Positions 21,238 through 30,909 of a stretch of 64,000 nt of DNA are shown one piece after another. The notes under the pieces are model-generated. The model was not told the origin of the DNA and searched no databases. It saw only the letters and a list, made by a program, of their open reading frames with translations. The first letter of the stretch is position 1, and every line of letters starts with the position of its first letter. Both the position numbers and the translations under genes were made by a program. The stretch comes from Onthophagus taurus. Taxonomy: Eukaryota > Arthropoda > Insecta > Coleoptera > Scarabaeidae. Location: assembly GCF_036711975.1 (NCBI RefSeq), contig NC_091972.1, positions 33,423,001-33,487,000 of the forward strand, given 5' to 3'.

Positions 21238-22758
21238 GAAGGGGTCGGGAGAAAAAAGTGCCAAGCATCATTTTGGCCTAACCGAATTTAGCAGTGCTAT
21301 CTATGAGTAAATTGAACAAATTACAAGCAGCACTGTTTAGATTTCAATTATTGCCGTTAGATTGCTCTGTATTTGCATTGCATTTTATTACCTCAACTGG
21401 TTGTTTGCAAAGTTTTGGGGAAGACAGTGTCAAGCTCCTCATGAGAAATGGAGGGAAAGAGGAAATGTGTTAGAAATCTTAAAGATTATTATGAAAACCT
21501 AGAAGACTTGTATGAAGAATTTGATGACAGTGACAGCGATCCCAATTATTTAGCAACAAACCCTCCCTACACCAAAACTGTCATGTGGACCTGCATTTTA
21601 CTGCAGGAAACTGTGGACCTATAACGTAGGTATCCATAACTGCACTTCTGGACAAGGTTTTATGTTCATGTGGGATGAATCAGTTGGAAAAAAGGGTAGT
21701 GATGAAATAGGAAGCTGTATTGTAAAGTACTTATTAGTAGCAAATGTCCACGCAAAGAAGTTGGTAATATTTACCGACAACTGCGGAGGACAAAATAAAA
21801 ATTGGAACATAATGTCGCTTTGGTCACACCTTGTAGCTAGTAAACGTTTTGAAACAATAGAACATTACTTCCTGATAACTGGGCATACTTATCTTCCATC
21901 AGACCGTGACTTTTTTTCCAAAATAGAAAACTATCATACCAAGCACTGCCAAAATGTGTACAGTCCTGGGCAATGGAGAGAGATAGTAGCAAAGTGTGGA
22001 ACAAAACACTGAACTTCATTGTAACATGCATGATGAGTGAGGATTTCCTCGATTTGTCTAGGGTGCAAGAGACCTACTTTAACACAAAAAGCAAGTTTTG
22101 TACAGATGGTGTTACTCCTCCACGATTTTCCAAAGCTATTTGCTTTAAATTTGACAGCGAAGAACGTTTTCAAATGAAACTCAAACACTTGATGAACGAA
22201 GAGTTTTTAGTGTTGAACCTAAAGAAACGTGGAAGGAGTTCTATTCCAGCACTACATTTAAAAAGAAATGCGCCCAACAAAATCAATAAAAAAAAATTAG
22301 ATGATGTCAAATCCTTGATGCAATACATTCCTCCCATCTACCATGGATATTACAATGGTCTACAGTCTTCCGCTGAAGTAGATGACCAAAAGGAAGATGT
22401 TGTGGTAATATAGACCTATTTGAAGAGTACCTTTTTGGTTAAGAGTATTTTTTGTCGATGACAGTGTGTGTTTTAATAAAAGTACAAACAAACCTAATGT
22501 CTTTTATTTTTGGGGAAAAAATGCCAAGCAACATTATTCAGTGCATATTTTTCTATACAACCATTTTTATCTTATAATAGCGTTTTTTTTACCTACATAT
22601 TCACTTTTAACGGTATATAGATACATGACCTTTGTATTAAAAAACTTTGGTTTGTTGTCTGCACTAAAATGTTATTTATGGATTTAGCCAAACTTTCAAC
22701 TTGCTATATCTCAAAACAACAAACATGATGCTTGGCACTTTTTTCTCCCGACCCCTTC
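21238..22758 (+). mobile_element. Non-LTR-free transposon-like unit encoding a DUF7869-like protein
   Basis: 1521 bp with inverted ends GAAGGGGTCGGGAGAAAAAA / AGTGCCAAGCATCA (about 34 bp, nearly perfect at both ends), flanked by AATT (21234-21237 and 22759-22762). The empty site survives at 24043-24060 (CTATAATTAGAGAACGG), which confirms a 4-bp duplication. A polyadenylation-like AATAAA lies near 22475. The structure is that of a cut-and-paste DNA transposon; the superfamily is not clear to me. Confidence 0.8.
21448..22413 (+). pseudogene. DUF7869-like protein, internally deleted and frameshifted
   Basis: The ATG at 21448 opens a 58-codon acidic frame (DSDSDPNYL) that stops at 21624. The main domain is in another frame from about 21556: LPTPKLSCGPAFYCRKLW, YNVGIHNCTSGQGFMFMWDE, then FTDNCGGQNKNWN and GHTYLPSDRDF. 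After a frameshift near 21990 it continues MSEDFLDL and ends with KLDDVKSLMQYIPPIYHGYY and a stop at 22413. I remember this architecture as an uncharacterised family (DUF7869) frequent in arthropod and cnidarian genomes. The Asp-rich blocks (WDES, FTDNCGGQN, SDRDF) would suit an RNase H-like nuclease, but that is inference. Its position inside inverted repeats suggests a transposase role. Confidence 0.6.
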
Positions 22759-23045
22759 AATTAGAGAACAGTTTGGCGGATTTTAATGTTTTATATCTCA
22801 ATCGAAAGTTTATGCCTGGCTAAATGCCCGATTCGAAATATTTAAGGATTTTGATTAAACCACAAAAAACGAACTAATCAAACACATCTCGATCGAAAGT
22901 ATGATCTACAATGAATGCGAAGGTGGAAATGACCGATTTAAACATTTACTAATTACCTACGTACGGTTATTTAAATGACTCCAAGTACCTACCGACTGGA
23001 AGTCTAGCCCCAAATGCGAAAAAATTAATTTTGATTAAATTCGCT

Positions 23046-24084
23046 TTAATTAAAGAAGGGTTTGACCGATTTTAATGTTATATTTCTCAAATGAAAAGCT
23101 TGCGTCTGGCTGAATGTAGAAGATATAAACATTAAATTAACAAGGCGTATACACGCATAACATTGTATTACATGAAACTGTAACTGCATTTTTCTCGAAA
23201 CATCCTTTTTACATCTGGTTAACACGATTCCTAAAAAACTACTCATTCGATTGACTTGAAATTTGAATTGCACTTTCAAATAGCATCTTTCATGCAGCAT
23301 AATTTTTCAAGCACAAAATGCAAAAATTTATTGAATAGTACCGTTTTTCAAGCACAAATCCAGTGAGTAGCGTTCAGACGGTTTTTATCTGGAAAAATTA
23401 CACCGTTCAAATCGCGAATTTTCCCGATATGTTTTGGTCAATTAATAAAATTGAAAACGACTCACCGAATAGATGTTGTTTCCCTTGGATTTTACTTTGA
23501 AGCTCAGCTGGAAAGAACAGATAAATTAATTTATTGTGACAAAAAAAAAGAATTAATACGATACCTTCACATCCTTCAACATCCATAAAATAGCAATACC
23601 ATGATGTCCTATCACATCACTAATATCACCTAACACTTAGCATAAATATAGCACGCATTTATCACTTAATTTAAGTAATAAGTTTTATTTTTCTAAACTA
23701 CTTTATCACCCTTAAATGCCCACATATCAACTAAAATGCGTTATTAGCGAATCAACTTCCAAACATCCCCTCCTTAATTTATTGTGGGAAGAAGGAATAC
23801 TGGAGGTGAATAAACAAAAAATGTAAAGACGACGGGTCGAAGCGGTTTTAAATCGTTTTTTGGTTTAAAACTCAACCTTTCAATAAAAAAATTACTCGTT
23901 TTCTCGAAACATTTCAAATAAAACTTACGTCATTTTACTAAAATAAAACGCACTAATCGAACTTCAATGTTTAACACTTCCTGCAAAAGAAAGTCTATCC
24001 CCCAATATAAAAAAGATAATTCAAACTAAATCGACTATAATTAGAGAACGGTTTGACAGATTTTAACGTTTTATATCTCAATGG
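23046..24084. other. Loop of the foldback element
   Basis: AT-rich with a few partial copies of arm motifs (CTATCCCCCAATATAAAAAAG near 24000). The small open frames have no family resemblance. Confidence 0.4.
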
Positions 24085-24376
24085 AAAGTTTGGGGGCTAG
24101 ACTTCCAGTCGGTCATTTCAATAGCCGTACGCAGGTAATTAGTAAATTTTGAAATCGAGCATTTCCACCTTCGCATTCATTGTAGATCATACTTTCGATT
24201 GAGATGTTGATGACTAAAATTGGTCAATTAGTTAAGGAGATAATTGATGTTTGATTAATTCGTTTTTTGTGTTTTAATCAAAATTCTTAAATATTTCGAC
24301 AACCGCATTCAGCCAGGCGAAAGCTATCGATTGATATATAAAACATTAAAATCCGTCAAACCGTTCTCTAAATATA

Positions 24377-26708
24377 CAGTGAGCGCTCACTTAACGTACA
24401 CAATGCGTTCCTGAGTTACCGTACGTATAACGAATGTACGTTAAACGAACACGAAATATCCATAAGAATACGTATATTTATGTTTAATTGGTTCCAAGAT
24501 GATCTTTGTTCGCAGGAACGTACAAACTTGTTCGTACGAACGTACACTTACGGCCGACTCGGGACATTCCTACTTTGCTCGTTACACTACTCTATTTTAC
24601 CACATTTTGCATAGGGGATTTACCGAAAGAGACCGGACGAAAAAATATCTTTGTGAATTCAATTGATACACGTGCTGAGTTCGCTTCAGATCGTTTCAGA
24701 CATCGTCCGCGTCAATACATTTCGATCAAACGGGATTTTAGAAATAAAAAGTTGAAAATGAATAAAAGGAAAGGTGACCGCGAGATAGAACAAGGTTCGA
24801 AAAGAAGAAAACCGATTACTTTTGCTGAAAAACTGAAAATTATTGAAATGGCAGAGAAGGGTGAAAAACTAGCGGAAATAGGAAGACGTTTAGGATACAG
24901 TAGATCAACAGTTAACACAATAGTAAAATCAAAAGAATGTTTGAAGTGTTATGTTAAAGATGGGGTAAATCTTCAACAAACTTCAGGTACTCGTATACGT
25001 TCTAATGTGATGGAAGAAATAGAGGGGACTTTGAAAGTTTGGTTAGACTCTCAATTACACAGAAATATTCCTTTAAGTCTTTCTGCTATCCAACAAAAAG
25101 CTAAGGAAATTTATTCAGAATTAAGAAAAAAAATGGATGAGAACGCAACTGATACGTTTAATGCAAGTTGGGGATGGTTTAGAAGATTTAAAATCAGGGC
25201 CAACTTAATTAAAGTAAAATTGATAGGAGAAGCAGCGAGTACAGACTCTAACGCTGCTAGTGAATTTATAGCAACACTAAAAGCTATTGTCCATGATGGA
25301 AATTACAGTCCACATCAAATCTTTAATGTTGACGAAACGGGATTGTTTTGGAAGAACATGCCTTCCAACACATATATCACTAAAGATGAGAAACGTATGC
25401 CGGGATATAAAGCTGCCAAAGATCGTCTAACTTTATTACTAAGTGGAAACGCGGCAGGTGATTTTAAATTGAAGCCAATATTGGTTTACCATAGTGAAAA
25501 TCCGAGAGCGCTTAAAGGTGTATCAAAGTCATCAATGCCAGTGATTTGGAAATCAAATCGTAAAGCTTGGGTCACGAAATCTGTGTTTGAAGATTGGTAT
25601 AGAAACAACTTTATTCCAGAAGTGAAAGATTTCTGCTCTAAAAACAACTTAGTGTTTAAAGCATTACCACTTCTTGATAATGCCCCAGGGCATCCAATAA
25701 CGTTAAATGAGTTATGTCCCAATATAAAGGTAATATTTTTGCCATCAAATACGACATCATTAATCCAACCGATGGACCAAACCGTTATAGGCGCGTTTAA
25801 GAAATATTATTTACGTGCAACTATGGTAAGCATGATTAAAGCTATTGATGATAATAAGGAATTAACGGTTAAGTCTTATTGGAAAGATTACAATATTCAT
25901 AATGGAATTAAAAATATATCTGCCTCTTGGGATGAAGTTAAAGAAACGACAATGAAAAGAGCGTGGAAAAAGTTGTGCCCGCAATTTGTTTATGACGAAG
26001 AAACAAATGTTGAAAATCTTCAAAACGAAGTTGTAGAAGGCGTGATAGAAATTGGAACGCGCTTAGGCTTGGAAATAAACGAAGAAGATATCGAAGAGTT
26101 AACAGAATCACATGACGAAGAGTTGTCTATCGAAGATCTCATGGAATTACAAAAGACAGATAATGTCGAAACGAATGACGATGACGCCGTTGAAGACCTG
26201 CCTAAAGAAAATGTATTAAACGTAGAAACTTTAAGTGAAATTTTAAATAAAATGGAAAATCTAGCCGATGTCATAGAGAATGTAGACCCAAATATGGAAC
26301 GAAATTCTAATGTTGTAGGTATGCTCCGTGATGCGTTTACTTGTTACAAAACCATGTACATAGAGAAAAAGAAGACTGGCCTTAGGCAATTCACCTTAAA
26401 ACAATTTTTAACTAAAAAAACTTAAGAATCGATAAGTTAATAATCGTTTATTTATTAAGTTATTTATGCTATCTTTACTTGTACCGACTTTTTTAAATTA
26501 GAATAAAATGTAAAAATAAGGCTCTTACTTTTCTAGTTTTATTTGAATTCAATCATTCACTTTCTATAAAAAAAATAAGGAAATTGGATCGCCGATGTAC
26601 GTTAATGCGGATGACAAATGTACGTTGTACGAACACGAGATCATAAAACGTCTTGTACGTATCTGAGAACGTACGTAAAGCGGGCGTACGTTAAGCGGGC
26701 GTTGACTG
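24377..26708 (+). mobile_element. Tigger (pogo group) DNA transposon
   Basis: 2332 bp flanked by TA (24375-24376 and 26709-26710). The ends are CAGTGAGCGCTCACTTAACG and, in reverse complement, CAGTCAACGCCCGCTTAACG, the CAGT-type Tigger terminus. Sub-terminal repeats of the ACGTAC/GTACGT kind occur on both sides. The empty site can be inferred from the left arm of the host foldback (AATCGACTATAATT). One uninterrupted transposase is present. Confidence 0.92.
24758..26425 (+). CDS. Tigger/pogo transposase with CENP-B-type DNA-binding domain
   Basis: Cut-and-paste transposase. The open frame begins at 24506, but the ATG at 24758 (555 residues) starts just before the conserved psq-type helix-turn-helix (ITFAEKLKIIEMAEKG, EIGRRLGYSRSTVNTI) and is preferred; the upstream part looks like untranslated leader. 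A second CENP-B-like helix-turn-helix follows (SWGWFRRFKIRANL). The DDE core is complete: FNVDETGLFWK, LLDNAPGHP and LPSNTTSLIQPMDQ, with 32 residues between the second and third Asp (DD32D). The C-terminus is acidic. No stop or frameshift is seen, so it may be active or recently so. Confidence 0.93.
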   Translation: MNKRKGDREIEQGSKRRKPITFAEKLKIIEMAEKGEKLAEIGRRLGYSRSTVNTIVKSKECLKCYVKDGVNLQQTSGTRIRSNVMEEIEGTLKVWLDSQLHRNIPLSLSAIQQKAKEIYSELRKKMDENATDTFNASWGWFRRFKIRANLIKVKLIGEAASTDSNAASEFIATLKAIVHDGNYSPHQIFNVDETGLFWKNMPSNTYITKDEKRMPGYKAAKDRLTLLLSGNAAGDFKLKPILVYHSENPRALKGVSKSSMPVIWKSNRKAWVTKSVFEDWYRNNFIPEVKDFCSKNNLVFKALPLLDNAPGHPITLNELCPNIKVIFLPSNTTSLIQPMDQTVIGAFKKYYLRATMVSMIKAIDDNKELTVKSYWKDYNIHNGIKNISASWDEVKETTMKRAWKKLCPQFVYDEETNVENLQNEVVEGVIEIGTRLGLEINEEDIEELTESHDEELSIEDLMELQKTDNVETNDDDAVEDLPKENVLNVETLSEILNKMENLADVIENVDPNMERNSNVVGMLRDAFTCYKTMYIEKKKTGLRQFTLKQFLTKKT

Positions 26709-27269
26709 TAGTCGATTTAGTTGAAATTAATTTTTTCATATTGGGGGCTAGACTTTCGGGCGTTCACACGTGCATAAACAACGAGCCGAACACGGTGTCA
26801 TTCCGAGGGCTGTACAAGGTTAACGGGAGAAAATTGAAATCGGGCATTTTGTGATTTCGATAGAAGAAACTACGACGAATCGAATGACGTATAGATCTTG
26901 ATCATCGGCTACATCGTTTACGAGTTATCACAACTTAAAAAAGGTCATTTTTGTGTTATTTTCGTGTACCTTCGCATTATTTTGGCGTTTTAGCGGAATT
27001 CAAGAGAGATTTCGAATCGGGCATTTGCACTTTCGTATTGGCCAAGGATTGAGCTTTCGAAAGACACATTGTTTATCGAAATCAGTTAACTGGTTCTCTT
27101 GTTATAATCAAAATACTATACATGTAAAATGCTATCTAATTGGGGGCTAACTTCGCATAGGTTTGATAAGTGCCTTTCCATCCGACCCGTGCACGTGCCG
27201 CGGACTTTTCGGCGACAAGTTGTCATGAGTTCCAACGAAATTCTTCATTTGTTGTAATGGGTGTAACAT

Positions 27270-27939
27270 ACAGGATATCTTTTATACGACCCCAAACAGA
27301 AAATCTAATGGAGTGAAATTTTGGCAGATGCAACCCATCGCAATAAAAATAATTTTTCGGAATTACACTCGAGTCCGGCCAAATATTCTCAGTGTTTGCA
27401 CAGAGAAGATCCATAGTTTACATAACCCTTGAAAAGTTTTTTAAAAAATTATACAGATTGGTCAGAAATTTTTCCCGAATTTCCCTATCTCGAAAAGTCG
27501 AAAACTTAATTTTTTTAAATGGCAACCCTAATTTGGGAGTTCCTTTTCAAGTATTATGTAGCTATGGGTCGTCTCTGCGTAAACTTTGGGAATATTTGGA
27601 CGGACTCGAGTGTAATTTCGAAAAATTATTTTTATAGTGAAGAGTTGTATCTGCCCAAATTTTCGAAATGACTGAAATAATTGAAAAATGGTGCACTCTA
27701 GACATATGATGACTTTATCAAATTGTATTAAAATTCGGAGGGGATCACGAAAATTCAATAAAAATTGTAAAAATAACGAAGTTGGGGTCCATTTCCGGTA
27801 TAACCGCAAGTTGGAGAAATCTGAAAATATTTTAGCTGAAACGAGCAATTCGGGTAAACCCGTATGCATATTTTCACAAAAATAGTGCCAGTAGTTTGCC
27901 ATATACATATAAGACTCAGCTCGTCGTGACAGACCCTGT
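27270..27939. repeat. MITE-like palindrome
   Basis: Inner arms at about 27344-27440 and 27545-27640 are inverted copies (AATTACACTCGAGTCCG facing CGGACTCGAGTGTAATT). The outer edges read TA-CAGGATATC and AGACCCTG-TA, which suggests a TA target. There is no transposase. Confidence 0.6.
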
Positions 27940-28188
27940 ACATTTGGATTTGGATTATTCTCTACTCTTTTACATGTTTCTGGTATTTTGTTTAACAAAT
28001 TTTTAAAAACTTTTATTTCATATGTATGTTTTATGATAAGTTTCATAGACAAATTAATCAAAAAAGTGTAAAAACATGCATATTTTTATTTCACTTTTTT
28101 TTACATTTCTAATTAATGCTACTTTAGTTCATTATTGTTAAAAAAATGAGTAAATGAATTTCGTTTGAAATGGTACATTGTGGTTGCA
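27940..28188. other. AT-rich spacer
   Basis: No gene or repeat boundary is seen between the MITE-like palindrome and the hAT element. Confidence 0.4.
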
Positions 28189-28196
28189 GCACTAAC

Positions 28197-29529
28197 CAAC
28201 GTTGTTAAATACCCGGGTATTTATTTTCAAGGGTAAATTTCCTGGATATATACCCGGGGGTATTTACCCAAGATGGGTATTTAGAGGTATTTATAAAATT
28301 TAATTTAAATTGAGTTGATGGCAGTTTTGCAAGCACTTCAAGAATGCAGAGTTGATTATCGATATACCAAACTTATTTATAACATCTACAAGAATGCTAC
28401 AATGACGGTAAAATGAAAGTACTGAAGAGAGTAGAAGTAGTAAACTACTGATTGTGAGTAAAACAAGGCGATACACTATTAAACCCAAATTGTTCATCAC
28501 AGTCCTCAGAGTGCATTTAAACAACTGGTTTGCACCCAAAAAGATATAAAGTACAAATGCTTAATTAATTTGCACTACGTAGACGATATAGTTCTTATAT
28601 CGGATAGCCTTGGAGAGATTAAACTAATGCTGAACGACTTAAAGGAGGTGTGCGCAAGAGTCGGGCTAAATATCAACGTGGAGAAATCAAAATTTATGAC
28701 AAATCTCCCAACTCTAACATCAATATTGGGGATAATGAGATTGAGAGGGTTGTCAGCTATGTATATCTTAGCTATGAGGTTCGTGTATCGAGAGATAATC
28801 AAACAAGCGAACTAAACAGAAAGATCACATTCGTATGGGCAGCCTACGGGAAACTTAGAGACATATTCAAGAGAAAAGGCCAAGAAAGGCTTTCAATGAA
28901 TGCGTGCTTCCGATTATGACATAAGGCTCCGAAACTTTAACATTAACGGTAGCCACTTCCAGGACGATCCTGGTTCTAACTCTGAGGTACTACATACGAA
29001 ATGAAGACCTACGAAGAAAAACTGGCGTAAATGATGTGATCAACATTGTAGCAAAGCTTAAGTGGAACTGGGCAGGTCATGTCGCGCGAATGAAGAATGA
29101 GCAGTGGACAAAACGGTTGCTTGAATGGAGACCGCAAGCGAACAAACTAAGTAGACGTCAAAAGAATGACCAACAATTGGATTCAGACTATTTCAGACAG
29201 CACAGAATAGAATCGAATGGAACAGAATAGGGGAGATCTCCAACAATGGACGCAGAGGGCTACTTGATGACAATAATTATAATAACTTGATCTAATCTAA
29301 ATTACGACAGATTCGTTTAATGATAATACGTCTTTGGTTGTTGACAATTCCTCGTCTTCAACGTCCTCATCATCTTCCTCTTCATTTTTTTTGGAATCTG
29401 ATATATTTTTACTGGTATCACATTTATACCCACTGTTTGGGTATTTACCGTGGGCTGGGGTAAATACCCGGATAAATATCCATTTTATAAATACCTACCC
29501 GCGGGGTATTTACCCAGCGCCCATCACTG
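28197..29529. mobile_element. hAT-type non-autonomous element
   Basis: It is flanked by a perfect 8-bp duplication GCACTAAC (28189-28196 and 29530-29537), the hallmark size of hAT elements. Inner inverted blocks carry TTTATAAAAT and multiple TACCCGGGTATTTA-like motifs. The ends are CAACGTTGTTAAATACCC and, in reverse complement, CAGTGATGGGCGCTGGGTAA, related to hAT CA-G termini. It has no hAT transposase; its middle is occupied by an RTE-type LINE fragment. Confidence 0.85.
28545..29295 (+). pseudogene. RTE-type LINE reverse transcriptase, 3' fragment
   Basis: Starts abruptly at the catalytic box (HYVDDIVLISDS, then VGLNINVEKSKFMTN), shifts frame near 28700 (NEIERVVSYVYLSYEV), and ends with the RTE C-terminal zinc-less tail (DVINIVAKLKWNWAGHVARM, WTKRLLEWRP). 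Two or three frameshifts are present. It ends in an ATAATAAT-like simple tail near 29280. It is 5'-truncated and inserted in the hAT element. Confidence 0.8.
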
Positions 29530-29537
29530 GCACTAAC

Positions 29538-29924
29538 TATCGGCAGGGTTGAATATAAAACGTACATAGAAATTTCAAACCGTTCCAACAGCGTTGACGA
29601 AATGTACGCGTACACGAACGTGTCCACGGACGAACATGCGCAGAAAAAAGTCCTGTACTACTCGTGTACGCATAACGCGTACACGACTAGTACAGATATA
29701 GTACCCTTAAAGCTGATAGTACCCTTAAAATTGCCTAAAGAATCACCCCCTGAAGTTTGGGCACGTCATTCAGATACACCTGTATAAAAAAAATACTAAA
29801 TGATTAGTACAAAATTTTTTAATGTAGTACAAAATTAGTACATAAATAGCACATAATTATGGCACTATCAAAACGCTGATATCTTGAATGAGGGGTGTAG
29901 AGGTACGGACCTCAAGATTTCAGT
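29538..29924. repeat. Partial third copy of the minisatellite-arm family
   Basis: 29700-29790 matches the inverted 19690-19745 block (CCTGAAGTTTGGGCACGTCA). 29790-29924 carries one minisatellite unit (ACTAAATGATTAGTACAAA) and the outer edge ACGGACCTCAAGATTTCAG, which matches the left edge at 10914. The preceding 29538-29694 is a unique-looking stretch rich in CGTACACG. Confidence 0.7.
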
Positions 29925-29933
29925 TCTTAAATA

Positions 29934-30202
29934 ACGCGTGTGAAGTTAGCCATAGATTTTAAACTGAAAAAAATGCGTGATCGGGGTATTCAATCGATCT
30001 AATTTCAACGGCATCGTATTCATGGTCGCCTCTTGTTTCAGATTCGAAAAGAAAATTTTCCTAACCATTTCTTATTTTCCGGGAAAATCGATTTTCTTCA
30101 AACATTCGCAAATTTCGGCCGATTCGGTTCGAGGTTTCTAGTCGATCTCATTTCAACGGCATTGTATTCCTGGTCGCCTCTTGCTTTAAATTGGAACAGA
30201 AA
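29934..30202. repeat. Left arm of FB-type element (~2 tandem units)
   Basis: Units contain TTTCAACGGCATCGTATTC, then GGTCGCCTCTTG, then GAAAATTTTCCTAACCATTT. The arm is cut short at about 30203 by the 3' tail of the LINE. Confidence 0.85.
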
Positions 30203-30312
30203 ATGTTATTTATTTATTTATTTATTTATTACATAATACTTAAGAGTACAACAAAAAATAATAAATTAAACTTCGGTTTTTGCACTTTAATGGATTTTTA
30301 TTTTTAATTTTC

Positions 30313-30354
30313 ACTCAACCGGTTTCACTGTGTTTATACAGCATCTTCAGGAGT
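30313..30354 (-). ncRNA. Hammerhead ribozyme-like motif, left arm
   Basis: Mirror copy of 30667-30708 on the minus strand: ACTC + CTGAAGA + stem II + GAAA + ACCGGT + T + GAGT. It matches the type I consensus by eye; no activity data. Confidence 0.6.
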
Positions 30355-30666
30355 TATCGTCAATTCCTTACAAAATATACATTAGATTCATTCATTTGGC
30401 AATTCCTCACTTGTTCCTACCGTTAGATCATGTAAATGATTCCTTTAAGTTGTGATTATGAAAGATTAAAAAGATTAAAACTAACTAAGTTAGTTCAAAC
30501 TAACTTTCACAACTCCATGACGCTTCATTTATCTAAACTGTTTTAATCTTTTTAATCTTTCATAATCACAACTTAAAGGAATCATTTACATGATCTAACG
30601 GTAGGAACAAGTGAGGAATTGCCAAATGAATGAATCTAATGTATATTTTGTAAGGAATTGACGATA

Positions 30667-30708
30667 ACTCCTGAAGATGCTGTATAAACACAGTGAAACC
30701 GGTTGAGT
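30667..30708 (+). ncRNA. Hammerhead ribozyme-like motif, right arm
   Basis: Stem I strands ACTC (30667-30670) and GAGT (30705-30708) pair. The core CTGAAGA is at 30671-30677. Stem II GCTGT/ACAGT closes a short loop. GAAA is at 30695-30698. The palindromic ACCGGT (30698-30703) is the sort of very short stem III that works in dimers, and is followed by the cleavage-site T at 30704. Confidence 0.65.
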
Positions 30709-30909
30709 GAAAATTAAAAATAAAAATCCATTAAAGTGCAAAAACCGAAGTTTAATTTACACACATAAAATGGAAAGAAAATCACCAAACAATATAAAAA
30801 ATAATATTCTAAATCAAAAAAAAAACAAAATCTAAAGTAACACTCCAACAAAAAATCAGAACGCATATACAAAATTATTGTTACAATATTATATAAATAA
30901 AAATATTCA

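Larger units (their letters stand above)
20738..27175. mobile_element. Foldback element with CTAGCCCCCAAT-type arms, hit by two transposons
   Basis: Left arm: 20738-21237 plus 22759-23045. Right arm: 24085-24376 plus 26709-27175, in inverted order. Shared blocks are TATGCGAAGTTAGCC, CCCAATTAGATAG, the ACACGAAAATAACACAAAAATG block and the GTATGATCTACAATGAATGC block. The loop (about 23046-24084) has partial extra copies of the same repeats and no coding. The left arm is interrupted by a DUF7869-like element and the right arm by a Tigger, within a few bases of the same arm position. A fragment of the same family lies at 57940-58049. Confidence 0.75.
30266..30755. repeat. Near-perfect palindrome with hammerhead motif in each arm
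   Basis: Arms 30266-30481 and 30540-30755 (about 216 bp) are almost perfect inverted copies around a 58-bp loop. It lies in the 3' untranslated part of the LINE. Both arms hold a hammerhead-ribozyme-like motif. Penelope-like elements carry such ribozymes in terminal repeats that can be inverted, so this may be a coding-less derivative of one. Confidence 0.85.
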
